Below are positions 1-13,504 of a stretch of DNA of 64,000 nucleotides, piece after piece (the stretch's first letter is position 1; each line of letters opens with the position of its first letter). The position numbers were made by a program, and so were the translations under genes. Location of the stretch: NCBI RefSeq assembly GCF_036370855.1, contig NC_088098.1, positions 206,319,336 to 206,383,335 of the forward strand, given 5' to 3'. This stretch comes from Dromaius novaehollandiae (lineage: Eukaryota > Chordata > Aves > Casuariiformes > Dromaiidae). The notes beneath the pieces were generated by a model. That model was not told the DNA's origin. It saw only the letters and a list, made by a program, of their open reading frames with translations, and searched no databases.

Positions 1-419
1 GCAGCTGCAACAAAGACTGTAGCAGCTCAGGTACTTTGGTAGGGTTTCTATGTAACACCCAGGGCAGCAAAACTCAAGGGAGAGCCATATAGACAGGGAA
101 GTGGATTTTTATTTTAAAAGAAACTGATTTCCCCCACTCACACACATTCTCTCGGGTTTCTCCCATTCGTTCTTTCATGCCCATAAACCCTGACATGTGT
201 ATGGCCAAGTACTCAGCCAAGATTACTTCTGGTGTCACAGAGGGCAAGAGTCACCAACTGAAAAGTCCTCATCCTGTCTTCTGGGTTCATCCTGAGTGGT
301 GATGATGATTTATGAGCTTTGTAGCCTTGGCAGTCTCTCTTGCCAAAGAAGGTTCAGGTTGAGGATGATTTGTTTTGCTTCTGTGTGGCTCCATATCTGT
401 GATGCGGCCTTGGTGCAGT
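1..419. other. Left-edge non-coding DNA, nothing recognised
   Basis: This stretch leads into the CR1 fragment. I see no exon with paired splice sites, no promoter-like GC richness and no repeat I can name. The repeat boundary is not sharp, so the CR1 copy may begin somewhat further left than 420. Confidence 0.5.
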
Positions 420-960
420 CATTGCTGTGGGCCAACCAGCTGGAGGGCAGCTTTGCAGAGAAGGACCTGAGGGTCCTGGTGAACAACACATTGAACATGG
501 GCCAGCATTGTACCCTCAGGGCAAAGAAGACCAGCAGTCTCCTGGACTGCATTAAGCAGAACATTGCCAGCAGGTCGAGGGAGGTGATCCTCCCCCTCTA
601 CTCAGCCCTGGTGAGGCCACATCTGGAGTGTGGGGCCTGCTTCTGGGCTCCTCAGTCAAGAAAGACATGGACCTACAGGACTGAGTCCAGCAAAGGGCCA
701 CAAAGATGATTACAGGGCTGGAGCAGCTCCCATATGAGGAGAAGCTGAGAGAGCTGAGGCTGTTCAGCCTGAAGAAGATGAGGCTCAGGGGGATCTTATT
801 AATATTTATAAATATCTGATGGGATGGTATCAAGAGGATAAAGCTAGACTCTTCTCAGTAGTGCCCAGTGACAGGACGAGGGACAACGGGCACAAACTGA
901 AACACAGGAAACAATACTTGAAAAAACCTCAGTCTCCTCATATGCAGGTGCCAAGTGTAG
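420..960 (+). mobile_element. CR1 LINE, truncated 3' part of the reverse-transcriptase ORF
   Basis: CR1 is the dominant non-LTR retrotransposon of birds and other reptiles. The translation carries the signature of the ORF2 C-terminus: an AEKDLRVLV block, then SREVILPLYSALVRPHLEC and FWAPQ (about 560-655). The frame then shifts: the expected continuation (ATKMI, a YEEKLREL block, [11 protein letters not shown]) is found in another frame at about 695-800. After that come the usual ACAACGGGCACAAACTG segment (about 884-900) and a decayed tail. Stops and frameshifts show the copy is dead. The 5' truncation is typical of LINE insertion. I do not see the short tandem repeat expected at an intact CR1 3' end, so the right edge is uncertain. 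Confidence 0.93.
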
Positions 961-3900
961 AGTTAGGATCCTTTTCCAATCATTTTTGAACATTTCAAAT
1001 GCAATTCATATTTAAGAAAAATGCTTCCCACTGTTTTAACCGAGTGTTACTAAGTAGCTCAGTCCCCCACACTCCAGAAGTCTCAATTAGTCTCATGCAT
1101 ACTGGTAATAGGATAGGAGATCATTAACCTGTAAATCATTGGTTCAGATCTTGAACAGGTCATTAGTGACTAGAAGGCATTAGTATCTAATGACTGGTTT
1201 CATTCCAGTGGACAAACAGTCACCAACACAGCTGGCATTAGTAAGTTATTTCAGTAGAGACCTACGAAATGTGCCAGTTCCAGATACTGCTTCTGCCAAT
1301 CTGATATCCCAGCCTGTCTCCTTATTAAGCTCTGAAATTAATATTTTTTGCTTACTCTTTTCAAGTGCAATGCTGAGAAAAGACACAACCATTTTAAAAT
1401 TTCATTTTGTAATGACTGAGATGGAGTTTTCTAAAGATTTATGTCTTGTGACTGAATCACTGTGATCTAAGAAAACACAACAGCCAATGGGCACTTTTCC
1501 CACAGCTGGAACATTTAATCTCTCTTTCCCTCTCTTTCTCCTGTGTGGATTTCTCTGCGTGACCACTATCTGGAAATCGCAGCTGGCCCTGCTAATGATG
1601 CAGAATCACTCTACACTGCATTTGCAGTAAGCCTCAGACATGCCCAGTGGTTGAATCCAAGGACTAGCAGGACCCTTGTATGTCACAGAGGTTATACTCT
1701 TGCAATCATAAGCAACTATTAAGAGAGCTTTAATCCAGTGTATTCCAAGAAAATCCTTGTCACAAGCATTGCCAGACACATAACACCTCCAAAGACCTCT
1801 AGCAGATTTAAGTTGGAAGCCCATATAGATTACTGCAGAAAAAAATACAATATACTCGCTCTGTTTCTTCTACTTTAAGCAGTTGCTACTGGGAACAGAA
1901 CATTGGGCTAGAAGGACCTTTGATCAAACACGATATAGTTTTTCTTATGCAAGACCAGAAGTACAAAAGCTGAAAATCACAGAAAAACTGCAATATGTCA
2001 TAGAAGGAAAGCAGCAGAAATTAAGGATATCATGCATGCTTAAAGCACTGACAAGGAAATTTTAAATGAAAACATACAGTAGATCCAAGCATCCAAACCT
2101 TTGTAGGCTGCCATCTGACCACACAGGTATTAGCATTGTGCAGCCATTCCCATGTATTTACCATAAGTTATTATATGAGTCAGAAGTCACATACTGACCT
2201 TTGCAGTCCATTAATTTTATTTTTTCCTCCTGCTCAATTAGTGCAAGACCTTGAGTCATTGTGGGTAACCCCAGGAGAATTGTAATTAAGAATTAATATA
2301 AAGTCAACGTGTGGTGCTAAGCTCTGAAGTACTTTTGTCACCACGTGTTTATGGTAATGAAAGCATGATGAAGATTTTATCGCTGAGTAAAACACTTTTG
2401 AATGTACAGTCACTGACCTGCAAACTGTTCACACGGTGAATGTATTAGGATATTTGCCTAAAGATCTCTCTCGTAGCTGAGAAATAAACCAGGCTGGTTT
2501 TGAATAGGATTTAACACAATAATCACCACCTACAAGTTTTGAAAATTGTTATCCTTATGCCTCCTGCTACAAACTGGGCTTAGGTATTCAGTATGTAAAA
2601 TCCAATTAAGAAATAGGTTTCAGGGTTTGTGTTTTTGAGTTAATACCTGTCAAAAGCAGTGACTTATGTTCCCAGTTCTTTCACATCGTTAACATATGTC
2701 TAGGCTGTCTCACAAAGGAAATACTACTCCAACAAGGACTAATTGAGTAACTAACCAGATGAACTGAAGTAACATCTGCAGTTCTTCCTCTTACCTATTA
2801 GCTGCTCAGTCATGTCTGTAAACTCCAGGATGGTATAGAACGACATCATGCAGCAATGCAACCAGACGGAACAAATATTTCAGTATGGCCCCAATCCTGA
2901 AGGTCCTCAGCACACATGGTAGTAAAGGTGCATAGCCAAGTCCTAGTGCCTTCTGTGCAAAAGCTGAAGACATCCAACAGAAAACAAAGCAAAACAAAAA
3001 AACACAGGGTTATTTATTGTTTACTGTAAGGTTGCTCTGGCTCATGTTATAAAAAAGCAGCTAGAGTGAAGATAGCTACTGTAGAGTCTCCAGGATGTGT
3101 TCCCCTTCCCTCCCTTTGGCTGCAGGTAGGTATTACCCCATAGGCTGAATAGCTTTGTTCTGCTGTGGGACGTCGGCTGTGCTTGCAGCCTCCATGCCTG
3201 TGTGGAGGGCAAGGCCAGGCTCAGGGAAGGCCAGGTGTCCACTGCACATTGTCCCACGAAACTACACATCAGCCAAGGGCAGCAGCGAGCCAAGGACAGC
3301 TGGAATCACACTCTTTGCTTCTCTCCATGAGCTCCCGGGGTCTGCCTGGGATGGGCCCAAACTTCATGTGGCAATATTGCTCAGAAGCTCCCAGAATTAG
3401 GCCCCGAAGGACATAAAAGGTATGAACAGTTGCTGTCTGAATTTTACCTCACCTGCATAAAAATAGATCGCTTCAGTTTCCAGAGCAAGCAGTTAATCTT
3501 CATAAGCATAACCTACATTCTCTGAAGGAGGAGGAGAAAGAAAGAACTACTCTCTGGAAGTTTGTTCTCTGACATATTTTTCCTAAGCTGACTTATTACA
3601 TTAATAAGGCATAAGAGGATCTATATATTAAAAACCCTCCATTTAAACCTTACCTTTTTGATCTACAACAAACCGACAAATCCAGAAAATTCAAAATTAT
3701 ATATGATACTTTATTTCAAAAAAAGAAACAGAAATCTAAGACCCAAACTGAGGATAGCATAACACTTTCCTGTTGAAATTCTTAACTTGTGTTGGTTTAA
3801 ATCAGACAATTAACATTATACTGTGGAGGGACAAAACGCAATACTTCTTGATTTTCCTGAATTTGTTTCCTCAGGGCTTGGCAGTGACACTTAGACACAG

Positions 3901-6900
3901 CTCTCGATAGAGGGTAACATTTAGTTATGCCACATTAGGAGGAGCCTCAGGAGGAATTCACAGGGTCCTATTTTTTCCTGCTCAGAGGGGGAAAGCATTT
4001 CACTGTATGCTTAAAAAAGGCTGTGGCTTATTCCTCACTTCAGATTAAAGCAGCTCCACTATGTGAAGCAAAAACAGGAAGGGAGGGCAGCCTAGCTGTG
4101 CCCACTCTCCTCTCTTTGTCCGCTTGGGAAAGGGAAATGGGAACCTGGGGCCTATACCACGAGGTCGTGATACCCCTGAACAGAGCCATCCAGGGAGAAA
4201 ACAGAAAGGCACAGAAGCATGGAAATTTGTAGCTGCCACTGCTGTACCACAAGATGGGAATCATTTCATCCGACTTTAGCCACCTCCTCTGTCCAAGCCA
4301 TGCTGACCGTCAGAGAGAGATAAGTACTTAAGAGGAGGATTCACTCCCCCACCGTAAGAATGGATGAACCTCCTGCAGGGACCTCCCGTCTTTTTCTGGC
4401 TATAGAGCTACCTTTTACCCAGCTGAAATCAGAAAAGATGAATCCCAGCCATTCTGTTTCTTGCTTCTGGAACAGTAATCAAACACAGTCACTAGCCTGG
4501 AGCTGGTACCAGATCCCGTGGATTTCTACCTGGAATACAGTGGGGCCATTATGGTAAACCTGAGAACTACCAGGTCCATTTCATTGGATCAAGCAAATAT
4601 AAACATCAAACTGGTTTTAAAGAGCCACATATCCCAGCTTCTCCTGGGTAAACGCATGCCTGATCACACAGAAGATAAAAATGGCATATGATGCCAATAG
4701 TAATACTAGCTGCAGAAGATACTATAAAAGAAATTGTGGGACAAATGGTCCAAATAGCTAGATTTTACAGACCACTCAGTTCCTCAGACTCTACTTCATA
4801 GATCCCCTGTGCAAGTTTATGAACTCTTTACAGTGGGACCAAATTAGCTGTAATTGTCATGTTTTATTTGGCCATAAAACACACAAGAAATTACAAGGGA
4901 GGGAGAGTTTGAATATAAAGCATATCAAAATCAAATGAGGTGTTTTCCTCAGTTCCCACAACACCCACCAAATTCTGTGATCTTTAGATTTAATGTCATA
5001 TTTTAAGCTTTGATTCTTTGGTTAAAGCAAGAGGTTTAACCTTTACGGTTGGTATTTTTAAAGAACAAAGTAAGGCTCCCCTCCTCCAAGCTTTTATTCA
5101 AGCACAGATAATCACAGCAATGAAACTACTTCCCCTGAAGTTAGCAAGAGCATTCACAGATAATAATTTGCAGAATAAGGCCAGAAGGGACGCCAGAGTA
5201 GTGGGCTATCTGATATCAAAAATGAGCATGCATACCTCAAAAATGTTGGCCTTGAGAGGAGAGGACTATAACAGCCAAAAGAAAAGAAGTATTTTCCGTG
5301 TGCCGTGGAACTCTGCCTAGTATCTCAATATGAAAAACACAACCCATGCATGCCAAGAAAGTATAATCATCTGACATCCTTTGCTTTTTCCTAAGAGGAT
5401 AAATGGCCCATCTGAACTCCTAGCAAACTTTACTGGGGGAAAGGGGAATGAGGCTTTGGAGGTGAGCTATAAAATTATAAAATTTATGACCTAGAAGTCA
5501 CAGCTCTTGAGTCAAGAGTCCAAAACAGTTCTGTTGCTTTGACATTACAAGTCCCAACTGTATGGAAAATGCTCACAGCCAATAAGAATATAATGGGTTG
5601 CCATGCCAGCTCTTGCTAGGTAATGAAGCCTCTCCAGTGAAGTGTTCACAGCCAATAAAAGTAATAGCTGAATTTCACTTATTTCCCCTATGCATCAGCA
5701 GACTTCTACACTTTTATATCTCTGGAATGTATGCATTATTAGATCCTTGTATGTACCCATCACTGTAGTGTTCAAGTGCTGTTCATCTTGAACCAATGCA
5801 TGCTATTCAAAACACTCAATATCCAGCTCTAATTTTGCAGTTTCAGGCCGTTTCTAATTGTTCCATATGCTTGGAAATGAGCCGGTGAAGCTTTCTTGGC
5901 TTTGCTCCCAATCCTTCCTGTATTTGGGCAAGTTGTCTAATTATTTTAATTATGTTTCAAATATTTTTCTCATGGTGCCCAGAGGCCTTCTGTGCTTATA
6001 AAGTTAAAATCCATTGTATATATCTTTTTACTCTCCTTTAGTTATGAGAGTATGAACAAACTGGTGGCCACTGAAAGTTCATTTACACATTTCCCAACAA
6101 GAATGCCCTCCCAGTGACACCACATGGAGAACCTCTTCCTTTTTGGCATTCAGGTGTGTTACCTACACTGTGGATCAGTCACCCTTTGAGATCTGACTTA
6201 AATTATTCCAGACTGATCTTCCCTGATGTCAGTGAGCTGCACAGGATATACAGCAGAGATCTGTCATAGGGATGAGGACATCCACAGACCAAAAGCAGGT
6301 AAAGAAGTTTACCTGAAGTGTTTATAAGCTTCAGTTTATAATCCATCAGCCCCATTCACCCAGCTGACAATTGCTGCACATCAATCATCTGTGCTTCCAT
6401 TCTCCAGATTGTGCTTCTCTCGCTACTCCTGAAACAGCTGTTTACTCTGCAGATTGTCACAACCATTAGTCCCTGCAGACACAGACAGCAGCTTTTTAAA
6501 TTTCTCCAGGATTCTAGCTTTGACTAGTCTTTCCCAAGGGGTTGTTTCAAAATGCAGACCTCCTTCTGCTTGGTGATACTTTCTCCTAGGTTGTTAAATA
6601 ATTTTGTGTGAGTTTCCATCTGTTTTATACACTAGCATAGTTCTTTTTCACAACATGGTGAATATACCCTTGGCAAGGCACCACAGCAAAGTGAAGTCCC
6701 ACATCCACAGAAAAGGTACATTCAGGACGAAAGCAGAGAAAGCTTCCCCCTAACGCTTGCTCTTTAATCCTGCCGTGGAGAGATTCCATCCAAGTCCTGC
6801 CATTGCTGCGCTTTCTAACAACAGTTGTCAGCAGTTGACCATGTTCCTAGCACAGATGGACCGTAGGTATCTGTAGCCAAAAGTTATTGCTAAAGCCATT

Positions 6901-7670
6901 CACTGGTATGTCTTCAGTCTGCAATTCATGCTCAGACTCTTGCATTCCAGCAGCTTTTGCTCCACATCGCTTACATCAGCTGGTACCAACATCTGGCCCA
7001 AAATTTAAAGCTCAGATCCAGCTGAATCAGTGCAGACTACAGCAATTTCTCTCCTGTGCAGAAGAGTCCTGAACATTGCATTGAAATGAAACAGTTCATC
7101 AATTTAATTCTATCTCATAACATAGTGCTTGGCATTTGGGCCTAATCCAAAATTTCCCATTCCTAGCAGGAATACTACAGCCTGTCAGGTCGGCTCTGGG
7201 TATTGTACAGCCAAGGACAAGCTGGAAAAGACCCAGAGAAGTTATTTAGATCTATCTAGGCTGGCAGACCCCTGTGGATGGCATATTGCAATAACCTTCT
7301 CCAAAACAGTCTTAGTGAACATGCTGAGCTGTTGCTAGCATTGATGAAGAAACAGAGCCATACATGCAATAGTTTCCCACTTAAAACGTTATTTCAAATG
7401 ATTTTGGGGTAGGTTATGGTCTGACAAAACAAGCGCTATATCTAATATCTCTGGTTCTTCTGGCATTACCTATACAAACACTGTGCAGCAAGTGAAGTTG
7501 ATTCCTGGTTGGATCTGGGATAGCCATTCCTGTAGTGACTAATCAGAGTCATTACTCCATTAGGACTGAGAATAAAACAAAGGTTGGGATGTTTATTTTA
7601 CTTTGCTTACACAAGGAAGAATGGAAGAAAGCTTTGTTTTATGTTTGTTAAAAAAGTTTTACCTGGATTT
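961..7670. other. Gene-free intergenic DNA
   Basis: AT-rich, largely unique sequence. Open stretches are short, lack splice-site support and show no family I recognise. A slightly GC-richer patch lies at about 3,160-3,400 and another at about 4,070-4,330, neither dense enough in CpG to call a promoter. No tRNA, no CRISPR and no other clear mobile element were seen. Confidence 0.55.
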
Positions 7671-7674
7671 GTTC

Positions 7675-7748
7675 TTACTCATGCTGATATAAATCAGAAA
7701 TAGTGCCATTTCACTCTGTGGTATTATCCCCGTGTAAAACTGCCATGA
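7675..7748. repeat. Decayed ancient amniote repeat of the GTGTAAAACTG type
   Basis: The segment reads like an old, mutated copy of a repeat I associate with turtle and crocodilian genomes, with a left part near ATGCTGATATAAATCAG and a right part near CCGTGTAAAACTG around 7,681-7,742. I cannot name the family with certainty. Another piece with the same flavour lies near 31,041-31,092. Confidence 0.4.
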
Positions 7749-8129
7749 AATAAAAACCAAGTTCATTGTAACTAGAGTAATGGCATCAAAGATCCTTTTC
7801 ACCATAGGAAGTGTTACTGACATGGGTTTAAGATAAGATTTTAATTGGATTTTTTTGCAGTTTTGATAATAGTAAAAGTGCTAGAGTGTTTTTTTCCTGT
7901 TTTATGTGTGATACATGACGTTCATCTATAAGATCACAAAACACCCTGTAAGTCTAAATGCAATACTAACCACCATTCTAAATAAAAAGTAGCAATTAAA
8001 AATGAACAGAAATAATGCTTAGGCTAAACTGAATCCACAGAAGTCAGGGTGGTTAGCTTAAGTTCCCTTGACAACCTGTCCACCCTTTCGTTCATAATGT
8101 GTGTGTGCAAGAAAAGGCAGAGATGGAAT

Positions 8130-8151
8130 TAAAGTTGTCATGACAACTTTA
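8130..8151. promoter_or_regulatory. 22-bp perfect palindrome with RFX X-box-like core
   Basis: Positions 8,130-8,151 read the same on both strands. The central GTTGTCATGACAAC (8,134-8,147) matches the architecture of the RFX-family X-box, two GTTRCC-type half sites in inverted orientation, with a T for C change in each half. The symmetry is seen directly. RFX binding is inferred from the known motif. It is distant from any gene in the window. Confidence 0.4.
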
Positions 8152-9645
8152 CATCTAAATTCTCTGTCTTTTGCGGAATGGCTACTTAGGGCTACATGTT
8201 GCTCAGCAAAGCTCTTGACAGTGAAGTAGTTTCATAGAAGCAGTCTGACAGATCAATAAGTTGGTTTTAATTTAAACAGAAATGCACTATGTAGATATAT
8301 AGTCAGAGAGAATAAAGACTGAGCACATAATGAACCCAAGCATCAGCTAAAACAGATTACTTTGTGTCTTCAATCAATACAGTTATGCTAGCAAGATTTT
8401 TTTGTTTTCGGTATCCCTCACCCTTCATATAGAAAACATTCAGATAATATCTGAACTGGCAAAAATGACATATTCATTTGCCATCTACAGCCTCAAACAT
8501 TACCAAGCTATTTAATTTGTTAGGAACGTAATCAGAAAATGCCTCCTCCCAGAGGAAAAAAGATAAGCTTTCAAACACTATACAGACAGTTATCCGCAAT
8601 GGGAACTATGCATCAAATCTCCTTGCATAGTATTAAACTTTATCTCCTCATGTGTGTTAACCTCTGAACTTCACAGCAGAAAGAGTCTTTCACAGATCAC
8701 ATTTGTTTGTCTCATTTTCCATGGAGTAGAGCTGTTACTGCAACTTTGTAAAGCTATAAAAAGCAGAAGAGCCTTCACCTTCTGCTCTCTGTTCTTGCAA
8801 GTCCTCACTGAAAAAGGAAAAAAAAAATCTCATTTGATCTTGTAGCAGATTTTTTTCCTGTAAAATGTGATTTCAAGTGGTAAACAGTGATCTTTAAGAA
8901 ATGTATTTCATCTAAAACACTTTTAAAATCATAACTCTGAGTCAGACAAGGACTTAAATCCAGTATCTGTGTAGACTGGAAAGCTCAAATTGCTTTCCAG
9001 CTTGAGTTTTCCTATCTGCTCCTGAAAATGTCACCAAAACCTGCTGATAAAGGAAACTCGGAGAACTGCAAACATATCATTTTTGTTACCCAGCATGCTC
9101 ACCTCAAAAATGTAATCCTCATCCAGGAAAGCATTGCCGAAATAGGAGCTCTGCTTTATAACCAGTGTTTGTAGCAAGCAGAATTTGTGGTCCACGACTG
9201 CGGTTCCTGCACGGCAGAAATGTGCTTACCAGTGAAAGAGCAATCCAGCAGCACGATATTAGCAAACATTGGTGAACTCTGCATCCAGTCCAGATTTCAC
9301 CACTGCTAATGGAGAGGATTTTTACTTTTTAAGTGGATCCACAGCCAAAGATCTCCATCTGCTCTGCATCAGACTTACAGCAGTCCACTTTTTCAGACCT
9401 GCTATTTTCAACTAAGCCATATGCTCCATGGGATCATGAACTATCTGATCAGAGTAAAGAGATTACCCAAGTGGTGCTAAATGGCTGACTCACCTGCCTC
9501 CAGGGAGTGCCTGCAACTTGGTTAATACGCGTAGCTGTTAAAAGCTGTTGAAATGATGGTGCTAAAAAACTAAACAAGCACCACAGAGAAAAGGCTGGCT
9601 AAAATAATCGAACCATGAAAACAAAGTAAAAATGAATGAAATAAT

Positions 9646-9660
9646 GGGGGGGGGGGGGGG
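9646..9660 (+). repeat. Poly-G tract, 15 G
   Basis: An uninterrupted run of 15 G in an AT-rich neighbourhood. Length is likely polymorphic and hard to sequence accurately. Confidence 0.95.
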
Positions 9661-12600
9661 AAGCAGAAGGAAGACAAAGGGTGAAGACATTCAGAGATGA
9701 AAATCATCTTAAATCAGTTTTGTCTCCCCCACTGCTTTCTCCCCCTCCTATCCGTTCCCCATTTCCTATCTTCTCAATGCTACTTTTAAAACTCTTCCGC
9801 CTCTACTGTCAGTTTAGCATTACAAATCCTCAGGCTGGATTTCATGAAGTCAAGCAGGCTCAGTGAAGATCACTGGGCTCAGCTTACTCCTGCCATAATC
9901 TCACCCAAATCCATGGAATTACATGAAGGATGAGCTGAAACCAGTGATGCTTTCTGAATCTTCTGACATCCGGCTTTGGAGCTCCATAACTCCAGACTGA
10001 TGACACACGTTGAACAGTTTTCCAGACACAGTGGGGGAGAACTGGAAAATATGAGCTCCTTGGGTGGCTTTATCATGACAGTTACACTACATCTGCCATA
10101 CATCAGAACAGTTCCCATGCATCCTACCCAAGGTTCATAACAGCTCTGAAAACACCACTATACTTCACCATGCTGAAAAACAAATTTCTCCCTAGCTGGG
10201 GAAGCATATTTTTCTAGGTGCAATGGCAAGGAACACAATGTCCTTTAGAGCAACTTAACAAAAGAAATGATCTGATTTCTAGAAAGCCTCTTGCAATCTT
10301 TACTTTTTTTTATCTACAAACTCTCTGCAGTTGTTTATTCGTGAAGCGATAATCCTCTGTCTCAGCAAAAACTTCTTTCTGGGAGATAAAAAATAGTTTG
10401 TATGAATCTGCTGTATTACTTGTGAGTAGTAATAATAAACCTGCATCAAGGCTGTATTTTTTTTATTATTATTTGCACTGCACTAGTGCTGGAAGCCCGT
10501 GGCTGACCCTGGATGTCATTGTGTTGGAACTGTGTGTACACAGGATAAGAGACACTGACTGATCAGCCGCATCGCCTTCTAAATGGAAGAGGCAGGGGAA
10601 GAAAAAGAATCAGAAAATAAGACTGTAAAAGACCTCAAGAAGTTGTCTAATACATACTTAGCTTGTGGCAGGTTCAATTCTGTTCTTGCATCTGTTTTAT
10701 ACAAGGAGAATCAGTACTGTGCCCATGAAGCCTATTGGCTGGCTATGGCAGAAGTGGAAGTTTAATGCAAATCTCACAAGTCCTGGTTGATAGTGTCCAT
10801 GAAGTATTTTATGTTAACTGAACTTGGGAGCCTCTAAGGAAGACAATCATAAACTTGCTGTCCACATTTGCTACTATGAAATGGTGAGCTAAAATAGAGA
10901 AAATCTAGATATTATCTACAATTATTTATGTGCGTTTCTGTGCTCATTCATACTTTAAAAAAGCATAAAGTCCACAAATAGGTGTCTATATTTAAATATC
11001 TCTACCTCATTTATCACGCTGCATTAGATATTCATTCTTCTTTCACTATCAGTAAAAACACTATCCTATGCCATATATATGAAAGTCACACTGTACAAAA
11101 ATTCACAGAAGATAAAGTACTAAAATCCAAAAACACTATATTCCAGACAGACTTTTTACAAGCTTCACTGCATCTTTTCCTATGTATTCTCTCTGTTCCA
11201 CAAAGCAGTGTACATGCCTAATATCAGATAAGCTCATCTTTTTAGTCACTTACTGTAGATACTGAATTTTCTTTTCAATGAAGAAGAAAAAATAGTTCCA
11301 AGTTACAGACAGTTTCCTTTCCTTTTCTATTGCTATGTTATTATTGCTTCTCCAGGCTGAAGTATAATCACCTTCTTTGATAGGTTACTGTTTCTAGCGT
11401 CTGTTTCAAATAAGATTCACACATTGATGCAACCTAGGCAAGATTAATATGGTTTTCCTCTTTAATATAAATTTTTTGATTTGTTGCTGAATGGACTGTT
11501 CTCAAGTATTGCTAACTGCAAGGGACAATGTTGTTTATCATTTCCCCCTGAAAGCAGCCATCCAGAGCTGGATATTACAGTACTTTGAATTTAGGAACCA
11601 TGAAATATAAATGTATCCCTATCAGAGTGAGTAGAAATTAAATTAATAATGTTTATTTTACATCTGAAGTACCTTTTACATTTACTTCACATTTAGGACA
11701 TCTAGATAAAAATGACCAGTGAAATAGACAGCTAGCACTAAAGATTTTTTCTGAAGAAACAACATAGAAGTTCAATATTAAAGTTAATGAAATGTAGATA
11801 CCGAGAAATAAAAATATAAATAATTGTGCTTGGTCAAAAAGCTAATGGAGCATTTCTCCCTTGGAAAGTGTTGGGTTTTTTAAGCCAACACATCTTAGGA
11901 GAACTGCCTGACAATGAATAATTCTTGCTTTGAAAGAAACTGGCAAAATCTTTAAAATACTTCAATATATTATTTTCAAATGACTGCTTCAAAACGTTTT
12001 TACATCTATATAAAATATATTCTATACATTAAAACTGAAACAAACAAATCAATATAATAGCTTCGGTCACAGTAAATTTCAGTTTTCACCAATTTTGTTT
12101 CCAACTCAGAACTGCAAGCACATTTCAGAGCTGTTGAATTTCCTATTAGACAGAAAGTCTGATTCCAGTTTTAGGATAATACTTACCCTCTACCAGATGA
12201 ATGGTTCTTTCCACTAGCAAGCTCTTCTCCAGGCATGAGCTTCTACAATTAACAAAGTTGAATATTAGAACATGCAGTCTACTTAAACACAGGAAAAGTT
12301 AATGTAGCTGTGCTACAAAAAGTAATATCCTCTGCTGCTGACAGTATGCTAAAAGTGTTAAGTACATTAAGTCCTCATCTCAAGCTACAAAATGAAGTTA
12401 TCCTGCAGTTTTTGAGAAAGATTCCCATCTGACACAGACTGAAATAATTGAAATGACTTAATAGGGCCATGCCTTACACAAGCTGAGGACTTGGTGCTGT
12501 GCAGGTATACACTTTAGCTGGAACCAACAAGTCACACTGTGATGATGCTTTAAGATGTACCTTTCTGTACTTTCTCCTTAAAGAGAACAGACCCAATGGG

Positions 12601-13319
12601 CTTGCAAACTTTCCAACCAGATTTTGTTTGAACATAACGCAGAGCACCAAATTTACTAATGGTATGAAATGTGGAAATTCAGATGCACTGGGTGACAGAG
12701 TAAAAGTTAAAAGGGTATTTGGGGCAAATCTCTCCCTTGTCGCCTATGTCCTTGTAGGTCATTCTTTTTCTCCAGGCTTGCTCTCAGTCCAGCAAGCTTG
12801 CTGGGTTGCAACAAATGACATGGTCCCTCCTGAGTCCATGAGAAAAATGTTTTTCTTCCATCCCTTCCATGTCTGCTCCTTGCTCTTCTCATCAATTGCT
12901 GTCTGCCCATGCTGAGTTACCCTGAAGGCTGGGAAGTTCTCCTTCTTTCCAGAGGGCTCCACTCGAACCAGGCCAGGCTGAGGCAGGCTTCCTCCTTGCT
13001 GCCTAGCCAGTTCCTTTCCTCCAGAGAAGTCTGACCTCCCAAGGAAAGAGATTCAGCTAAGGCTGAATTGGTGCAACCATGAAGCCACTGAAAGGTTCAG
13101 ACTCAGCTTGCATGTGAAACTCCTTCCATTCCTGTGATATTTTACTTCCCAACATCTCTCTTTCTCAAAGGTCCTTGGAACAGAAACAATGCCTTCCTTT
13201 GTTCTCATCAAGGTCTTACCACAATTTGGGCATCATCATAGTTCAAATGTTTAGGAGTCTTTCTTCACTGAAGACTCAGGTAGTTCATCAATGTGTATAT
13301 GCACAATATCATGCTTTTG

Positions 13320-13500
13320 CCTCTCTCTCCATTGAAGTCAACAGCAATACAGTCCCTCCAGAAAGAGCAGGGTTTGCCTTGAGCGCTTGATCATGCAAGA
13401 TGCTAGTCCCATCCAGACAAGCACCTAGCTACATGCTTAATCTTAAGCATGTAACTAATGCTATTGATTTCAATGAGATTATTCACATGCAGGAGTTAGA
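13320..13500. repeat. Decayed ancient amniote repeat with ACATGCTTAA inverted arms
   Basis: The best-preserved part is a 10-bp inverted repeat, ACATGCTTAA (13,431-13,440) and TTAAGCATGT (13,443-13,452), with a 2-base spacer. It is followed by TTGATTTCAATGAGATTATTC. Upstream, at about 13,330, is TTGAAGTCAAC, another element typical of the same old repeat landscape. Two further pieces, at 22,440-22,565 and 52,805-52,930, share these words. The family name is not certain. Confidence 0.45.
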
Positions 13501-13504
13501 ACAA

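Larger units (their letters stand above)
7760..13310. other. Gene-free intergenic DNA
   Basis: AT-rich single-copy sequence. It contains the palindrome at 8,130-8,151 and a 15-base G run at 9,646-9,660, listed separately. A 60-codon open frame at 10,583-10,765 and a 138-codon one at 12,499-12,915 have no recognisable domain, no clear splice signals and no favourable context, so I do not call them genes. Confidence 0.5.

Noticed and set aside
296-709. 137-codon frame at the left edge as a host gene
   Set aside because: Its C-terminal half is the CR1 reverse-transcriptase ORF, which continues in another frame after a shift, so it is a dead LINE fragment.
12499-12915. 138-codon frame as a small gene, with overlapping minus-strand frames
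   Set aside because: Unrecognised, open on both strands, with no regulatory context. Probably chance.
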